DNA from: Promethearchaeota archaeon
Lineage (GTDB): Archaea > Asgardarchaeota > Lokiarchaeia > Sigyniarchaeales > SOKP01
NCBI GenBank assembly: GCA_008080735.1
Contig: SHMW01000029.1
Location: forward strand, 1-42,570
Direction of reading: 5' to 3'
Length of the DNA stretch: 42,570 nt
Below are positions 8,133-16,509 of the stretch, one piece after another. The first letter of the stretch is position 1. Each line of letters opens with the position of its first letter. The notes under the pieces are model-generated. The model was not told the origin of the DNA and searched no databases. It saw only the letters and a program-made list of their open reading frames with translations. The position numbers and the translations under genes were made by a program.

Positions 8133-8501
8133 TTAATAATTAAAATTCTGGTTTCTAAGTTTTGAAATTAAGTGTCCCCTGCTTAATAATTGAATTCCAA
8201 ACTGTTCACTATAATCTTTTGAGAAATCAGTCGTTATATTACATACCATTATACCCCCAGCGATTTCTCGAATATCCGTACATGCTTTATGTAATTGTCT
8301 TAATTGGGTAATTGATATCTCTCTTTTCCAATCCCTAATAAATACCCCAAATTTTTCTGAATGTTCATTTTCAATAATCGCATCGAAATCCCATTTTTTC
8401 CCACTTTCTCCTTTTAGCTCTTCTGGTTTTTCGATAAAATGATATCTTCGTGAGAAAACGACCTTTGTTAATTCATATAAATTTCTGTCGATGAGAGACA
8501 T
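8133..8501 (-). CDS. Small PD-(D/E)XK nuclease-like protein
   Basis: About 122 residues with the layout of an Mrr/archaeal restriction-endonuclease-like fold. There is an aspartate-rich strand in WDFDAII, a strand carrying IRDWKRE (the D-x-K type core), then a helix QLRQLHKACTDI and a strand GGIMVCN. Single-domain proteins of this sort are widespread in archaea, and their DNA targets are mostly unknown. A GTG twelve bases upstream (8513) could also start it, but that GTGA fits better as the Shine-Dalgarno sequence for the ATG at 8501. Catalytic activity is inferred only from the spacing of acidic and lysine residues. Confidence 0.6.
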   Translation of the reverse strand: MSLIDRNLYELTKVVFSRRYHFIEKPEELKGESGKKWDFDAIIENEHSEKFGVFIRDWKREISITQLRQLHKACTDIREIAGGIMVCNITTDFSKDYSEQFGIQLLSRGHLISKLRNQNFNY

Positions 8502-8691
8502 TAAATTTTTCACAAATGTTTAGTTTAATTTGCTATTATCGTGTATTATATAAATACTATTTACATAATCATCTATATATTTCTTAAGGATTTGTAATAC
8601 GAGGAAGATATTGGGTTTTATTAATGATAACTCTTGGAATTTGTCCTTTTTTCCAACCGACAAAAAATTTTCTTTCCTTTTATTCAAATGA

Positions 8692-9516
8692 TTAATTATT
8701 AAAAAATTCAAAAAGGGCATGTAAGGGATACATTCCATTCGGATCAATGCCTCTCTTCTCTATGAGCTGATATATATGAGTTTTGAAAAAGGATATCAAT
8801 GAAGTTGCGATATCTTTGCAAATATATGGACACTCAAGAAAATTTTCAGGCATATACTTACATTGGTTAGATTTATTTTGGCAAAACTTCTTAAGTTGCA
8901 GAGAAATTCCCTCAGCGGGTAAAGGATATATTCGATCCCATCCATCTTGAAACCCACCCAGCTCTGAGGGTTTATTATTTTGTAAATCCTTTATAATGTT
9001 GCAATTCTTAGAAAGGTGAAGTGAATTTTGAATTCTTTTCTTTATTAAATCGTGCTCTTTTCTGGCCTCCTCTGCACTGTAGGTATTATATCGTTCTAGT
9101 AATTCTTTCGCCCTTCTTGTATTTTTAAAATTGGTAATTTTCCATCCATCTGTGATTTTACAGCTAATGTTTTTACTTTTGTTATTGAATTTAGTGGGAT
9201 ATATCCAACATTGAGGTGGTTTTATTCCCGAATGATGAATCGAACATCCGTTTATATCTGGATCAAATAAACAACATTTTGCTTTCTCATCATCAAATCG
9301 AAATTTAAATGAAAAAATATTGGAACGAATAAAATCATCTCGAGTAGCATATCCACGTTTAATGTATTCTTCGGCTAATATCTTAGGGACATCAATTTGT
9401 ATTCCACAGCAATTTCCTTTACATAAAGAAGGATTTGTACAATCTGGTCCGCTTATGGAACTTTTCATGAGTCTATTATATTCTTCAACTATCTCTAAGA
9501 ATTTTTCTTTAATCAT
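8692..9516 (-). CDS. YkgJ-like cysteine-rich (zinc/iron-chelating) protein
   Basis: 274 residues. The first third has the YkgJ/UPF0153 metal-binding pattern: CTNPSLCKGNCCG near residue 26, then CCLFD, CSIH and PPQCWIYP, a set of cysteines usually taken to bind zinc or iron. The middle is charged and helical. The last third carries a second cysteine group (CQNKSNQCKY, CPYICKDIA), so the protein is longer than the simple family members. The biochemical role of this family is not established. It is divergent from the beta-sandwich gene at 9748, sharing about 230 bp of AT-rich promoter DNA. The ATG start is followed by a typical MIKEKFLEIV helix. The family call is moderate. Confidence 0.68.
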   Translation of the reverse strand: MIKEKFLEIVEEYNRLMKSSISGPDCTNPSLCKGNCCGIQIDVPKILAEEYIKRGYATRDDFIRSNIFSFKFRFDDEKAKCCLFDPDINGCSIHHSGIKPPQCWIYPTKFNNKSKNISCKITDGWKITNFKNTRRAKELLERYNTYSAEEARKEHDLIKKRIQNSLHLSKNCNIIKDLQNNKPSELGGFQDGWDRIYPLPAEGISLQLKKFCQNKSNQCKYMPENFLECPYICKDIATSLISFFKTHIYQLIEKRGIDPNGMYPLHALFEFFNN

Positions 9517-9747
9517 TACTATTTTATAAGATTTACTTCAATATTTGGCTTTTGTATGGAAAAAGTTCAATTTGTAAATATTTTGTGTAATAAAAAATAC
9601 TCAATCCTATCTCATTCTGTATTAAAAATAAAGAATACTAATGCTTTATATTTGATTTTTACCAAAATTTTAAATTTACACACTTTATTTTTTTATTAAT
9701 TACATTATAAACATCTTATAAAAAAAACTACAAAGGTACGTTCGAAA

Positions 9748-11850
9748 ATGCTAATTTTGATAGACATAACAGATAAAGAAAACACCCTTTTAGATGACAA
9801 TCAAAACATCAAGGAGATCTCTGGTACTGGGACTTTGATGGTTAAAAATCCTTCTACTCGTTCTCGATTATGGAATTTGGAGCTTAACTTGAGCGAGACA
9901 GTGAATATCGATCTTGAGAAAGTTATTGAAGTGGGACAATTAAATCCCGATCAAGAGTTTAAAAAAGATTATCAATTGAAAGAAATGGATAAGCCCATCC
10001 TCGCATTGGAAGAGATTTTTGATACTAATCGCAACATTTCAAATATCGTCAATAATACTTTTATTTATAACCAGAGTAATCCGTGCAAACTAATTATAAA
10101 TCTCACGAATACATTAGATGTCCCCATAGTAGAGGTAAATGTATCTCGGATAATGCTTCCATCCTTACAGAACCTGGAAATTCCTACACCAAATTATGGA
10201 AATGCGGAAATAATCGATGAGGGAGGGAAAAAAGTATTAAATTGGGCAATAGACTCAATTCCTGCCAAAGAAACGGCTACTATTGAGATAATGTTTGATT
10301 CTATGATTAATAATAGCGAAATGCAGTCTTTAGGTGCTACGAAAATTACTTATCTAGCAAATGACGCGAAAATAGCAATGATGGATCCAGAAGTCCGAGG
10401 CTTAACGGATTCTCTTAGTGGGGTAAGTACAGATGAGGGAGCCTCTCCCGGAACATGGGATTGTAATGTGGAATTTATTAACGAATCAGAATTCAAAGTA
10501 AGACTTGAAGAGGTGGATGTTTCCCATAATATTGCAACGGGGGCTGAGACTATTGTTTCAGAAACTCCAGACACAAAATTAGAACCAGATGATTCTTGGG
10601 ATTTTGATTTTCAAGTAGAATCAGAAAATGTCCCTCAATTGGAATCCTCTGTGGAATTCACAACTCTATTTGAAGTGGTCACAAGAATTATTGGAGAAAT
10701 TAACAAAGAAGCAACCTTTTATCCAGTATTACGAGCAGAAATTGAAAAGGCGATACTTCCCCCAGAAGTTGATGCATATGCAAACACAGATATGCAAATT
10801 GAAAATACAATCACCAATTCAGGTACCTCACCTATAGATGCTATAATAATAAGCGATTCCATACCAGAAGATTTTATACCCCCTCTAGAAAAGAACCTTA
10901 AATTACTATTGGAGGGTGCGGATGGCGAAATTGAAATCCATGAAAGAGAAGAGTTCATTGAAAGCCTTGATATCACCCCAGATGACCAAGATCCAGACTC
11001 GGCACATCAAATTTCAATCAAATTAAAGGATTTAGCAAATCATTTTGTCCCTAGCAATATACTTAAATATACATATCCGATGCGTGCAAAAAATCCAAAA
11101 CCAGAAGTAAAGTATCCCACGCCGATAGAAGTCAAAATAAACAGTGCTAAAAAGGGAGATCATTACATTAAGTCACCAGCAACAGAACCTGAAATAAAGA
11201 TCAAATATGTCAAAAGAAAATTAAAAACATTAAAAAGTATAAGACCTGGAATCAATGAAGGAGAATTTGATATTAGCGTACGTATACAAAATAAAGGAAA
11301 CGTGGAATTGGAGAATATCGTAGTAAGAGATCAAATTCCCGAGGGTTTCTCCTTAACCGATTTCACTCCGAAAGATTTAGACTACGAAGTAATCCAGCAA
11401 GGAGGAGATTCAGAGCTAATAATAAGAATAAGGGAGATTTCTGCTCAAGAAGCAGTCTCTATAAGATATACATGCGCGGGTACGGGCGATTATCCTCGGA
11501 CAGAACCCCAAGTCGTTGTAAAAGGAAGAGGGGCTGGCGCGGGTAGTTCGGAAGAAGGCGGCCCTCAACCTTTAGAGACTAAGGTATCCGAAGTTGGGCT
11601 CCATAAAAAAGGTCAATATCATGACTTCTTCATGGAGATATACAAAAAAATTGATCGCGGGTTAAGTTGTAAAGATTTAGGCGATATTATTGAAGATGCA
11701 CGAGATGACTTTCCACCAGGCCCCGCTTTACATCAATTTATGAGATTTGCACGAGATCTGAAGGCAAAAGCAGGTAAGATGATTGTAGGTTCAGAGCGCG
11801 ATGAGATTATAACACAGCTGAAAGATTTTCAAGAAAAATACGCTAAATAG
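9748..11850 (+). CDS. Large cytosolic protein of repeated Ig-like (DUF11/CARDB-like) beta-sandwich domains
   Basis: 700 residues with no signal peptide or membrane segment. At least three, probably four, units of alternating strands resemble DUF11/CARDB beta-sandwiches. Examples are NLTNTLDVPIVEVNV near residue 112, ITNSGTSPIDAIIISDSIP near 353 and IQNKGNVELENIVVRDQIP near 512. Such domains normally occur in secreted or surface proteins, so the lack of any export signal is odd. A glycine-rich linker (GRGAGAGSSEEGG) near 593 leads to a helical C-terminal domain of about 80 residues (FFMEIYKKIDRGLSCKDLGD). That part may be a binding module. Poly-T tracts follow the stop. A scaffold or adaptor role is a guess; no enzyme motif is visible. 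Confidence 0.65.
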   Translation: MLILIDITDKENTLLDDNQNIKEISGTGTLMVKNPSTRSRLWNLELNLSETVNIDLEKVIEVGQLNPDQEFKKDYQLKEMDKPILALEEIFDTNRNISNIVNNTFIYNQSNPCKLIINLTNTLDVPIVEVNVSRIMLPSLQNLEIPTPNYGNAEIIDEGGKKVLNWAIDSIPAKETATIEIMFDSMINNSEMQSLGATKITYLANDAKIAMMDPEVRGLTDSLSGVSTDEGASPGTWDCNVEFINESEFKVRLEEVDVSHNIATGAETIVSETPDTKLEPDDSWDFDFQVESENVPQLESSVEFTTLFEVVTRIIGEINKEATFYPVLRAEIEKAILPPEVDAYANTDMQIENTITNSGTSPIDAIIISDSIPEDFIPPLEKNLKLLLEGADGEIEIHEREEFIESLDITPDDQDPDSAHQISIKLKDLANHFVPSNILKYTYPMRAKNPKPEVKYPTPIEVKINSAKKGDHYIKSPATEPEIKIKYVKRKLKTLKSIRPGINEGEFDISVRIQNKGNVELENIVVRDQIPEGFSLTDFTPKDLDYEVIQQGGDSELIIRIREISAQEAVSIRYTCAGTGDYPRTEPQVVVKGRGAGAGSSEEGGPQPLETKVSEVGLHKKGQYHDFFMEIYKKIDRGLSCKDLGDIIEDARDDFPPGPALHQFMRFARDLKAKAGKMIVGSERDEIITQLKDFQEKYAK

Positions 11851-11852
11851 TA

Positions 11853-11880
11853 TTTTTTAATTTATTTCTTCTATTTTTTT
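11853..11880 (+). terminator. T-rich terminator between convergent genes
   Basis: Two T tracts (six at 11853-11858, seven at 11874-11880) follow the stop of the beta-sandwich gene, in the 56 bp before the end of the convergent DUF1015 gene. This is typical of archaeal factor-independent termination. Confidence 0.4.
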
Positions 11881-11906
11881 AACTTATTTATAGTTGCATA
11901 ATACCT

Positions 11907-13151
11907 CTATTCTATTTGATCCGTATGCTTATGGACAATCAGCCCACTTAATGGTTTTGGGTAAAAATAGGTACTTTTTTGAGGCATAATCTCTCCTAAC
12001 TTTGTGATTCTGTGGACTTGATCCAGTGTGGTAGGGTTTACAATGAAGAGCGCATCTATCTTTCCTTGTTGAACTTGTTCAATTCCTTGGTCCATATCCT
12101 TTATAAAGTCGACGTCATCTTGTGAAATTTTTAGGCATTTTTCAAATAAAATATTATGAAGAATAGGCAAATCTAAGTTCTTCCATTCTTTTGAATGTTG
12201 ACCAGATATAATTTGTTCAGGTTTCACATCATCTTTAAGTTTAATAAAGATATTAACATTTTGATAAAAACATCCAAAAACATTTTGATCTTTATGCAAT
12301 TCCAATAGTTCTTTTAGTTTAGACGTTGATTCCACCAAACTAATATCAAAATATTTAGCAAGCTTTTCTTGAAGTTGCTCTGTATTTTTAACTTTTATAT
12401 TATGAACCCGACGATGGCTTGTATAAATTATTAGTCCCGGATCATTAAAATCAATAAAAAGGCTCATGATATATTTGCATCCCCCATGTCGGCTATGTCG
12501 GAGGCTAGTAATATAGCGGTGGTGTCCATCTGCGATTATGATCGAATTGTTCTTTACGATTTTTTGTATTTCTTCAATATCTTCTGGTTTCCATACATCC
12601 CATATTTTATGAGTAAATCCATCTCTGTCGACAGTCACTAGATTAGGCTTGTGTTGGATATATTTTTGAATGATTTTATCTGCGGAGCCATTTCCGTTAT
12701 AAATCGTAAATATTGGAGAAAAGTTAGCATCAGTTTCTCTTATCAAATTCAATCTATCCCGGGTGTATTTTTTAAAAGTCATCTCATGCGGAATAACACC
12801 ATCATGAGCAGGAAAAATCTCCACTAATCTTAATAATCCGACAAATCCATATCGACTAATTATCTTTTCGGATCCGGGCTTTGTGTATTCAATCCCATAG
12901 ATACAGATACATCTGTCTTCCCCACAGACCAAAATCTCGTCTTGAATCATTTTATTAAGTTTGTTACCCGCCTTTTCATATGAATCAGGAAGAATGATAT
13001 GACAAATATTGTTATGGTCTTTTTGCTTAAGCTCTTTCTCTTCCTTTTTAGAGATCACATCATACGGAGGGGCAACAAGCTCTTGTAGTCTTTCTGAGTT
13101 CTTTTTTCCTTCTTTGTAATGGAAATTCCGAAAAGGTATCAGTTTCGGCAT
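11907..13151 (-). CDS. DUF1015 family protein
   Basis: About 414 residues with the family's hallmark stretches: an N-terminal LIPFRNFHY, then LVAPPYDVIS, a central HDGVIPHEMTF and the very typical IIADGHHRYITSL. The family occurs across bacteria and archaea as a single-domain protein of about 400 residues, so this copy is full length. Its biochemical function is not firmly established. Charged His/Asp clusters suggest an enzyme, but the reaction cannot be read here. An upstream in-frame GTG (13160) is possible; the ATG at 13151 gives the usual MPKLIPF start. It stands alone, facing the DJ-1 gene across a divergent promoter. Confidence 0.82.
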   Translation of the reverse strand: MPKLIPFRNFHYKEGKKNSERLQELVAPPYDVISKKEEKELKQKDHNNICHIILPDSYEKAGNKLNKMIQDEILVCGEDRCICIYGIEYTKPGSEKIISRYGFVGLLRLVEIFPAHDGVIPHEMTFKKYTRDRLNLIRETDANFSPIFTIYNGNGSADKIIQKYIQHKPNLVTVDRDGFTHKIWDVWKPEDIEEIQKIVKNNSIIIADGHHRYITSLRHSRHGGCKYIMSLFIDFNDPGLIIYTSHRRVHNIKVKNTEQLQEKLAKYFDISLVESTSKLKELLELHKDQNVFGCFYQNVNIFIKLKDDVKPEQIISGQHSKEWKNLDLPILHNILFEKCLKISQDDVDFIKDMDQGIEQVQQGKIDALFIVNPTTLDQVHRITKLGEIMPQKSTYFYPKPLSGLIVHKHTDQIE

Positions 13152-13367
13152 AGTAACCACTTCACGCTTCTTTAATTTTTAAAATATTCTAAAAATTAAA
13201 TAATTTTTGAGAACAATTTATTGCTAGTTTAATAGTTCTATTGGATTTTTAGGGAGAAATAAAATTTTCAAATAAATAATTTATAATCCAAACTCTAAAA
13301 TTAAAAGTAATTTAAAGGGAATATAAAGGAATTAAACTAAAAAATTATCAATAAAGGTGGTATTGTA

Positions 13368-13886
13368 GTGGTGAAAAAAGTCGCTATGATTGCTACGAAT
13401 GGATATGAGGATTTAGAACTTCATTATCCACGTATTCGATTAATAGAAGCGGGATATGAAGTGGATCTGATCGGACTTTCAGAAGATATTATAAAGGGTA
13501 AGCACGGATATCCAATAAAACCCGATTTGGCCATGGATGATGCAAACCCGAATGATTATATAGGATTAGTATTACCGGGCGGCGCAAGCAACCCTGATCA
13601 TCTTCGTCGCTATGATAGTGTATTAAATTTTGTTAAATCTATTAATGAGAGTAAGAAATTAATTGCTGCGATATGTCATGCGGGATGGGTGTTAATCTCC
13701 GCTCGTATTCTTGAGGGAAAAGCAGCAACTAGTTATTTCGCGATAAAAGACGATATGATTAATGCGGGAGTATTATTTAAAGATGAGGCGGTGGTTATAG
13801 ACGATAATCTAATCACGTCAAGATCTCCAGAAGATTTACCCGCATTTATGAAAGCAATAATCGAATATCTTAAAAAAATAAAGTGA
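13368..13886 (+). CDS. DJ-1/PfpI family protein
   Basis: 172 residues, the standard length for PfpI/DJ-1 proteins. The nucleophile elbow AAICHAGW places Cys103 next to His104, and Glu14 in NGYEDLE supplies the conserved acidic residue near the cysteine. LVLPGG at 67-72 is the family's other hallmark. Members act as glyoxalase/deglycase-like enzymes, chaperones or proteases, and which applies here cannot be told. Translation starts at GTG 13368 with AGGTGG about eight bases upstream; a second GTG follows immediately and may also serve. It is a single gene convergent with the methyltransferase gene downstream. Confidence 0.85.
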   Translation: MVKKVAMIATNGYEDLELHYPRIRLIEAGYEVDLIGLSEDIIKGKHGYPIKPDLAMDDANPNDYIGLVLPGGASNPDHLRRYDSVLNFVKSINESKKLIAAICHAGWVLISARILEGKAATSYFAIKDDMINAGVLFKDEAVVIDDNLITSRSPEDLPAFMKAIIEYLKKIK

Positions 13887-13954
13887 ATAATCTATTCTGA
13901 ATATAATCTAAATAAATTTGTTTTTAAAATTTTTTTATAGTAAAAAAAAGGAAC

Positions 13955-15151
13955 TTATTCCATTTTTTTTAATCTCTCTATTTCCGCATCGATTATATCT
14001 TCTAACTCATTTACCTGTGCCATCTGTTTGTTAATTATTTCCGCTTGTTTATCAATTATTTCCGTATCGTCAACTGATCGGGATTCAAATTGCTTTCTCA
14101 CGATGTTATAACTCCTAATTTGATTGAGGATATTTTGAATCTTTTTCACCTTCAATCCCATATCTTTTTTAAAAGTTTTTAAACTTTCAATAACAGCGTC
14201 CATTTTCTCGACATTTTCAAAACAACTATTCACATTATCTTCTCGCTTGAATTTACTGGCACATTCATCCAAGTCCTTTAGAAAGTCAATTGCCTCATCT
14301 CGTTCTTTAATACCAACTGGTTTTACCTCCCCTTTTTCTCCGAAACTTATCTCATCGAAAACATTCGTCTCATATTTTATGTTGATTTTTTCTAGGGTTT
14401 TGTCCACTTTTTTTGGATTGATTTCTACTTCTACTTCTTCATATTCGTCTAAATCTGTAATGAGTTCAAGTTCATCTAGTTCTACTTGAGTCATTAGAGG
14501 GGTAAAGCGTACTTGGAGTTGCTTTTTCCCATAGAAATTATTATCAACTCTAAGTATTTGTGTATATGTTTGCACTAAACCTTCTCCTATTGGGGCATAA
14601 AGTACTCCCTCGTTTTTATCCAGTTGTCTTAATAAGGGAGTAATCCTACTCTGTTTGATTGCTCCCGTCACCAAAATCTTTTGCCAAGGAGTTAAATCTG
14701 GCATGCCTTCTAATGGATTTTTTACAATTACCGTAATATTATGATCCAAATCTAATTTTTGCAAATTTTCTTCAGTAAGATTCGCAATTTCTGAATTCGC
14801 TTCTAAAATAATTATCTCTCCTTGGGGTGCTAATTCGTGTGCTAAGGCCGCGATATATCCCGATTTTGCCCCCAAAATCAATAAATCATCATCTTTTTCT
14901 AATGCTAATCCTTGAAGCATTATTGTAATCATATGAGGGGCTGAAATAGTTCTGTAGTTATTCGGATCATGATAATAGAATAAATTGGGAATATCTTGAT
15001 AGATCTTTAAAGGATCCTGATAATTTCGTGGAATAAACTCTTCTAAAGGAATTTCTAAAAATGCCTTATAAAGGCGCTTGTCTTTTAATAGATTGTTGCT
15101 TGTTAGCGATTCCACGAGTTTTTTTTTCTTTTGATTGTAGTCTTCGTGCAT
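13955..15151 (-). CDS. PCMT-like methyltransferase with C-terminal coiled coil
   Basis: 398 residues. The N-terminal 220 or so resemble protein-L-isoaspartate O-methyltransferase: a start helix with LVESLTSNNLLKDKRLYKAF, IPLEEFIP, the conserved TISAPHMITIML and a SAM-binding strand LLILGAKSGYIAAL, with LEANSEIA as the acidic loop. The usual glycine of motif I (GxGSGY) is lysine in GAKSGY, so cofactor binding may be altered. The rest is an acidic linker (LDELELITDLDEYEEVEVE) and a long helical region (about 290-398) with coiled-coil-like spacing. The catalytic-like part is shared with PCMT, while the tail is not part of that family and may drive oligomerisation or partner binding. GAGAGGT lies ten bases upstream of the ATG. 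It is divergent from the rhomboid gene. Confidence 0.75.
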   Translation of the reverse strand: MHEDYNQKKKKLVESLTSNNLLKDKRLYKAFLEIPLEEFIPRNYQDPLKIYQDIPNLFYYHDPNNYRTISAPHMITIMLQGLALEKDDDLLILGAKSGYIAALAHELAPQGEIIILEANSEIANLTEENLQKLDLDHNITVIVKNPLEGMPDLTPWQKILVTGAIKQSRITPLLRQLDKNEGVLYAPIGEGLVQTYTQILRVDNNFYGKKQLQVRFTPLMTQVELDELELITDLDEYEEVEVEINPKKVDKTLEKINIKYETNVFDEISFGEKGEVKPVGIKERDEAIDFLKDLDECASKFKREDNVNSCFENVEKMDAVIESLKTFKKDMGLKVKKIQNILNQIRSYNIVRKQFESRSVDDTEIIDKQAEIINKQMAQVNELEDIIDAEIERLKKME

Positions 15152-15178
15152 TTTCTCAAACCTCTCTATACATTTTAA

Positions 15179-15841
15179 ATGGTAATTCGGATTATTAAAA
15201 GTTTTTACTTAGTTCCTATAAATAAAATAAATTTAAAGAAAGCAAAGATTAGACTAGGTATGATAATTTTGGATGCGGATGATCTTAAGAATGCCAAGCT
15301 CACCTTGACTTTGATACTTATAAACGTGATTTGCTATATCATCTTTTTATCTCCGGTGGCAAAAGATTATCTTCTCTTATTCGTCCAGATAAATCACGAA
15401 ATTATTTACGATTACCAGATTTGGCGTTTATTTACATCAATGTTTCTTCATTCGGACCCATTACACTTGTTTTCTAATATGTTCGGTCTTGTTCTTTTCG
15501 GTGCTTTGGTGGAAAATAATTTCTCAAAAATAGAATTTTTAGTCATATACTTTGTATCGGGGTTATTAGGAAGTTTCTTTTCATTATTGATCTTACCGCC
15601 TTATAGTATCAGCCTTGGTGCTTCAGGAGCAATTTTCGGGTTATTAGGTTCGGCATTTATTATTATAGCGTTGGAAAATCCGTCCTTATTAATTTTAGCA
15701 TTAATGTATGTAATGTTTTTTTTAACGGCTTCATTTGCCCCAGGTATAAATGCGTGGGCTCATATATTTGGTTTACTCGGTGGAATTAGCTTAGGATATA
15801 TATTTCGCAAATATACTCATCCAAAAGTAGTTTATTACTAA
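15179..15841 (+). CDS. Rhomboid family intramembrane serine protease
   Basis: A six-segment membrane protease that cuts transmembrane substrates within the bilayer. The visible signature includes WRLFTSMFLH at 82-91, HLFSN at 96-100 (oxyanion region), the catalytic serine S149 in GASGAIFG and the catalytic H195 in AHIFGLLGG. It is therefore expected to be active. The length is about normal for a minimal rhomboid. The start is uncertain: the ATG at 15179 is only 27 bp from the divergent methyltransferase start and yields an unusual basic extension. The ATG at 15260 (MIILDADDLKNAK) leaves more promoter room and a short cytosolic tail. Confidence 0.85.
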   Translation: MVIRIIKSFYLVPINKINLKKAKIRLGMIILDADDLKNAKLTLTLILINVICYIIFLSPVAKDYLLLFVQINHEIIYDYQIWRLFTSMFLHSDPLHLFSNMFGLVLFGALVENNFSKIEFLVIYFVSGLLGSFFSLLILPPYSISLGASGAIFGLLGSAFIIIALENPSLLILALMYVMFFLTASFAPGINAWAHIFGLLGGISLGYIFRKYTHPKVVYY

Positions 15842-15855
15842 AAATTATTAAAAAT

Positions 15856-16497
15856 CTATTTTTGTTCCATTGAAAAATTTTTTGGACAAATATCTTCAAC
15901 GGGACAGATTTCATGTTTAGGATTATTTGGAAGACAAATCTGCTGTCCAAATTTTACGAATAAACGATTTATTCTAATCCATTGATCTTTTGGGATAAGC
16001 TGTTTTAATTTTTTTTCGGTTTGTTTGGGATTTTTCGACTTCGTCCATCCTAATCGGTTTGATATACGATAGACATGGGTATCAACGCAGATTGCCGGAA
16101 TCTGAAAAGCATAAGCCAGGGTACAATTTGCCGTCTTTCTTCCAACTCCTGGTAACTCTATGAGCTTATCAAAATCTCTGGGGACCTTTCCATCATATTT
16201 TTCATGAATTATCTGTGAAGTTTCTTTGATATGTTTTGCTTTCGCTCTATAAAACCCTGCCTCATAAATTAGATCTTGTAACTCCTCTTCTGAGAGATTA
16301 GCAATATCCTGTGGAGTCTTGTATTTTGTAAATAGACGTTTAGTGACTTTCCTTGTGTTCTGGTCCCTAGTTCGCGCTGAGATAATCGTTGATATTAATA
16401 TTCTAAAAGGATCATGGTTAGCATTGGCCAACTCATCTAAATGGGCACTTCCTTCCAGTGAATCTTCAAGCTTATCAAAAAAATCTTTATAGTTCAT
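15856..16497 (-). CDS. nth: Endonuclease III (DNA glycosylase/AP lyase) with an altered Fe-S motif
   Basis: A base-excision repair enzyme that removes oxidised pyrimidines and nicks the abasic site. The helix-hairpin-helix LPGVGRKTANCTL carries the catalytic lysine (124, counting from the upstream GTG at 16506) and VDTHVYRISNRLG the catalytic aspartate (142). The 4Fe-4S loop normally reads C-x6-C-x2-C-x5-C. Here it reads C191-x6-H198-x2-C201-x5-C207, with histidine at the second ligand and spacing otherwise perfect. The cluster may thus be Cys3His ligated or weakened. GTGA serves as Shine-Dalgarno five bases before the ATG at 16497. The stop codon of the tRNA methylase gene lies just upstream, so the two form an operon. 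Confidence 0.9.
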   Translation of the reverse strand: MNYKDFFDKLEDSLEGSAHLDELANANHDPFRILISTIISARTRDQNTRKVTKRLFTKYKTPQDIANLSEEELQDLIYEAGFYRAKAKHIKETSQIIHEKYDGKVPRDFDKLIELPGVGRKTANCTLAYAFQIPAICVDTHVYRISNRLGWTKSKNPKQTEKKLKQLIPKDQWIRINRLFVKFGQQICLPNNPKHEICPVEDICPKNFSMEQK

Positions 16498-16509
16498 AAA
16501 TTTCACTTT

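Noticed and set aside
8520..8747. A 75-codon minus-strand frame between the YkgJ-like and PD-(D/E)XK-like genes
   Set aside because: It overlaps the end of the YkgJ-like gene in another frame, has no Shine-Dalgarno sequence and a low-complexity Leu/Ile/Asn/Lys composition. It is probably chance, although no other gene occupies 8520-8691.
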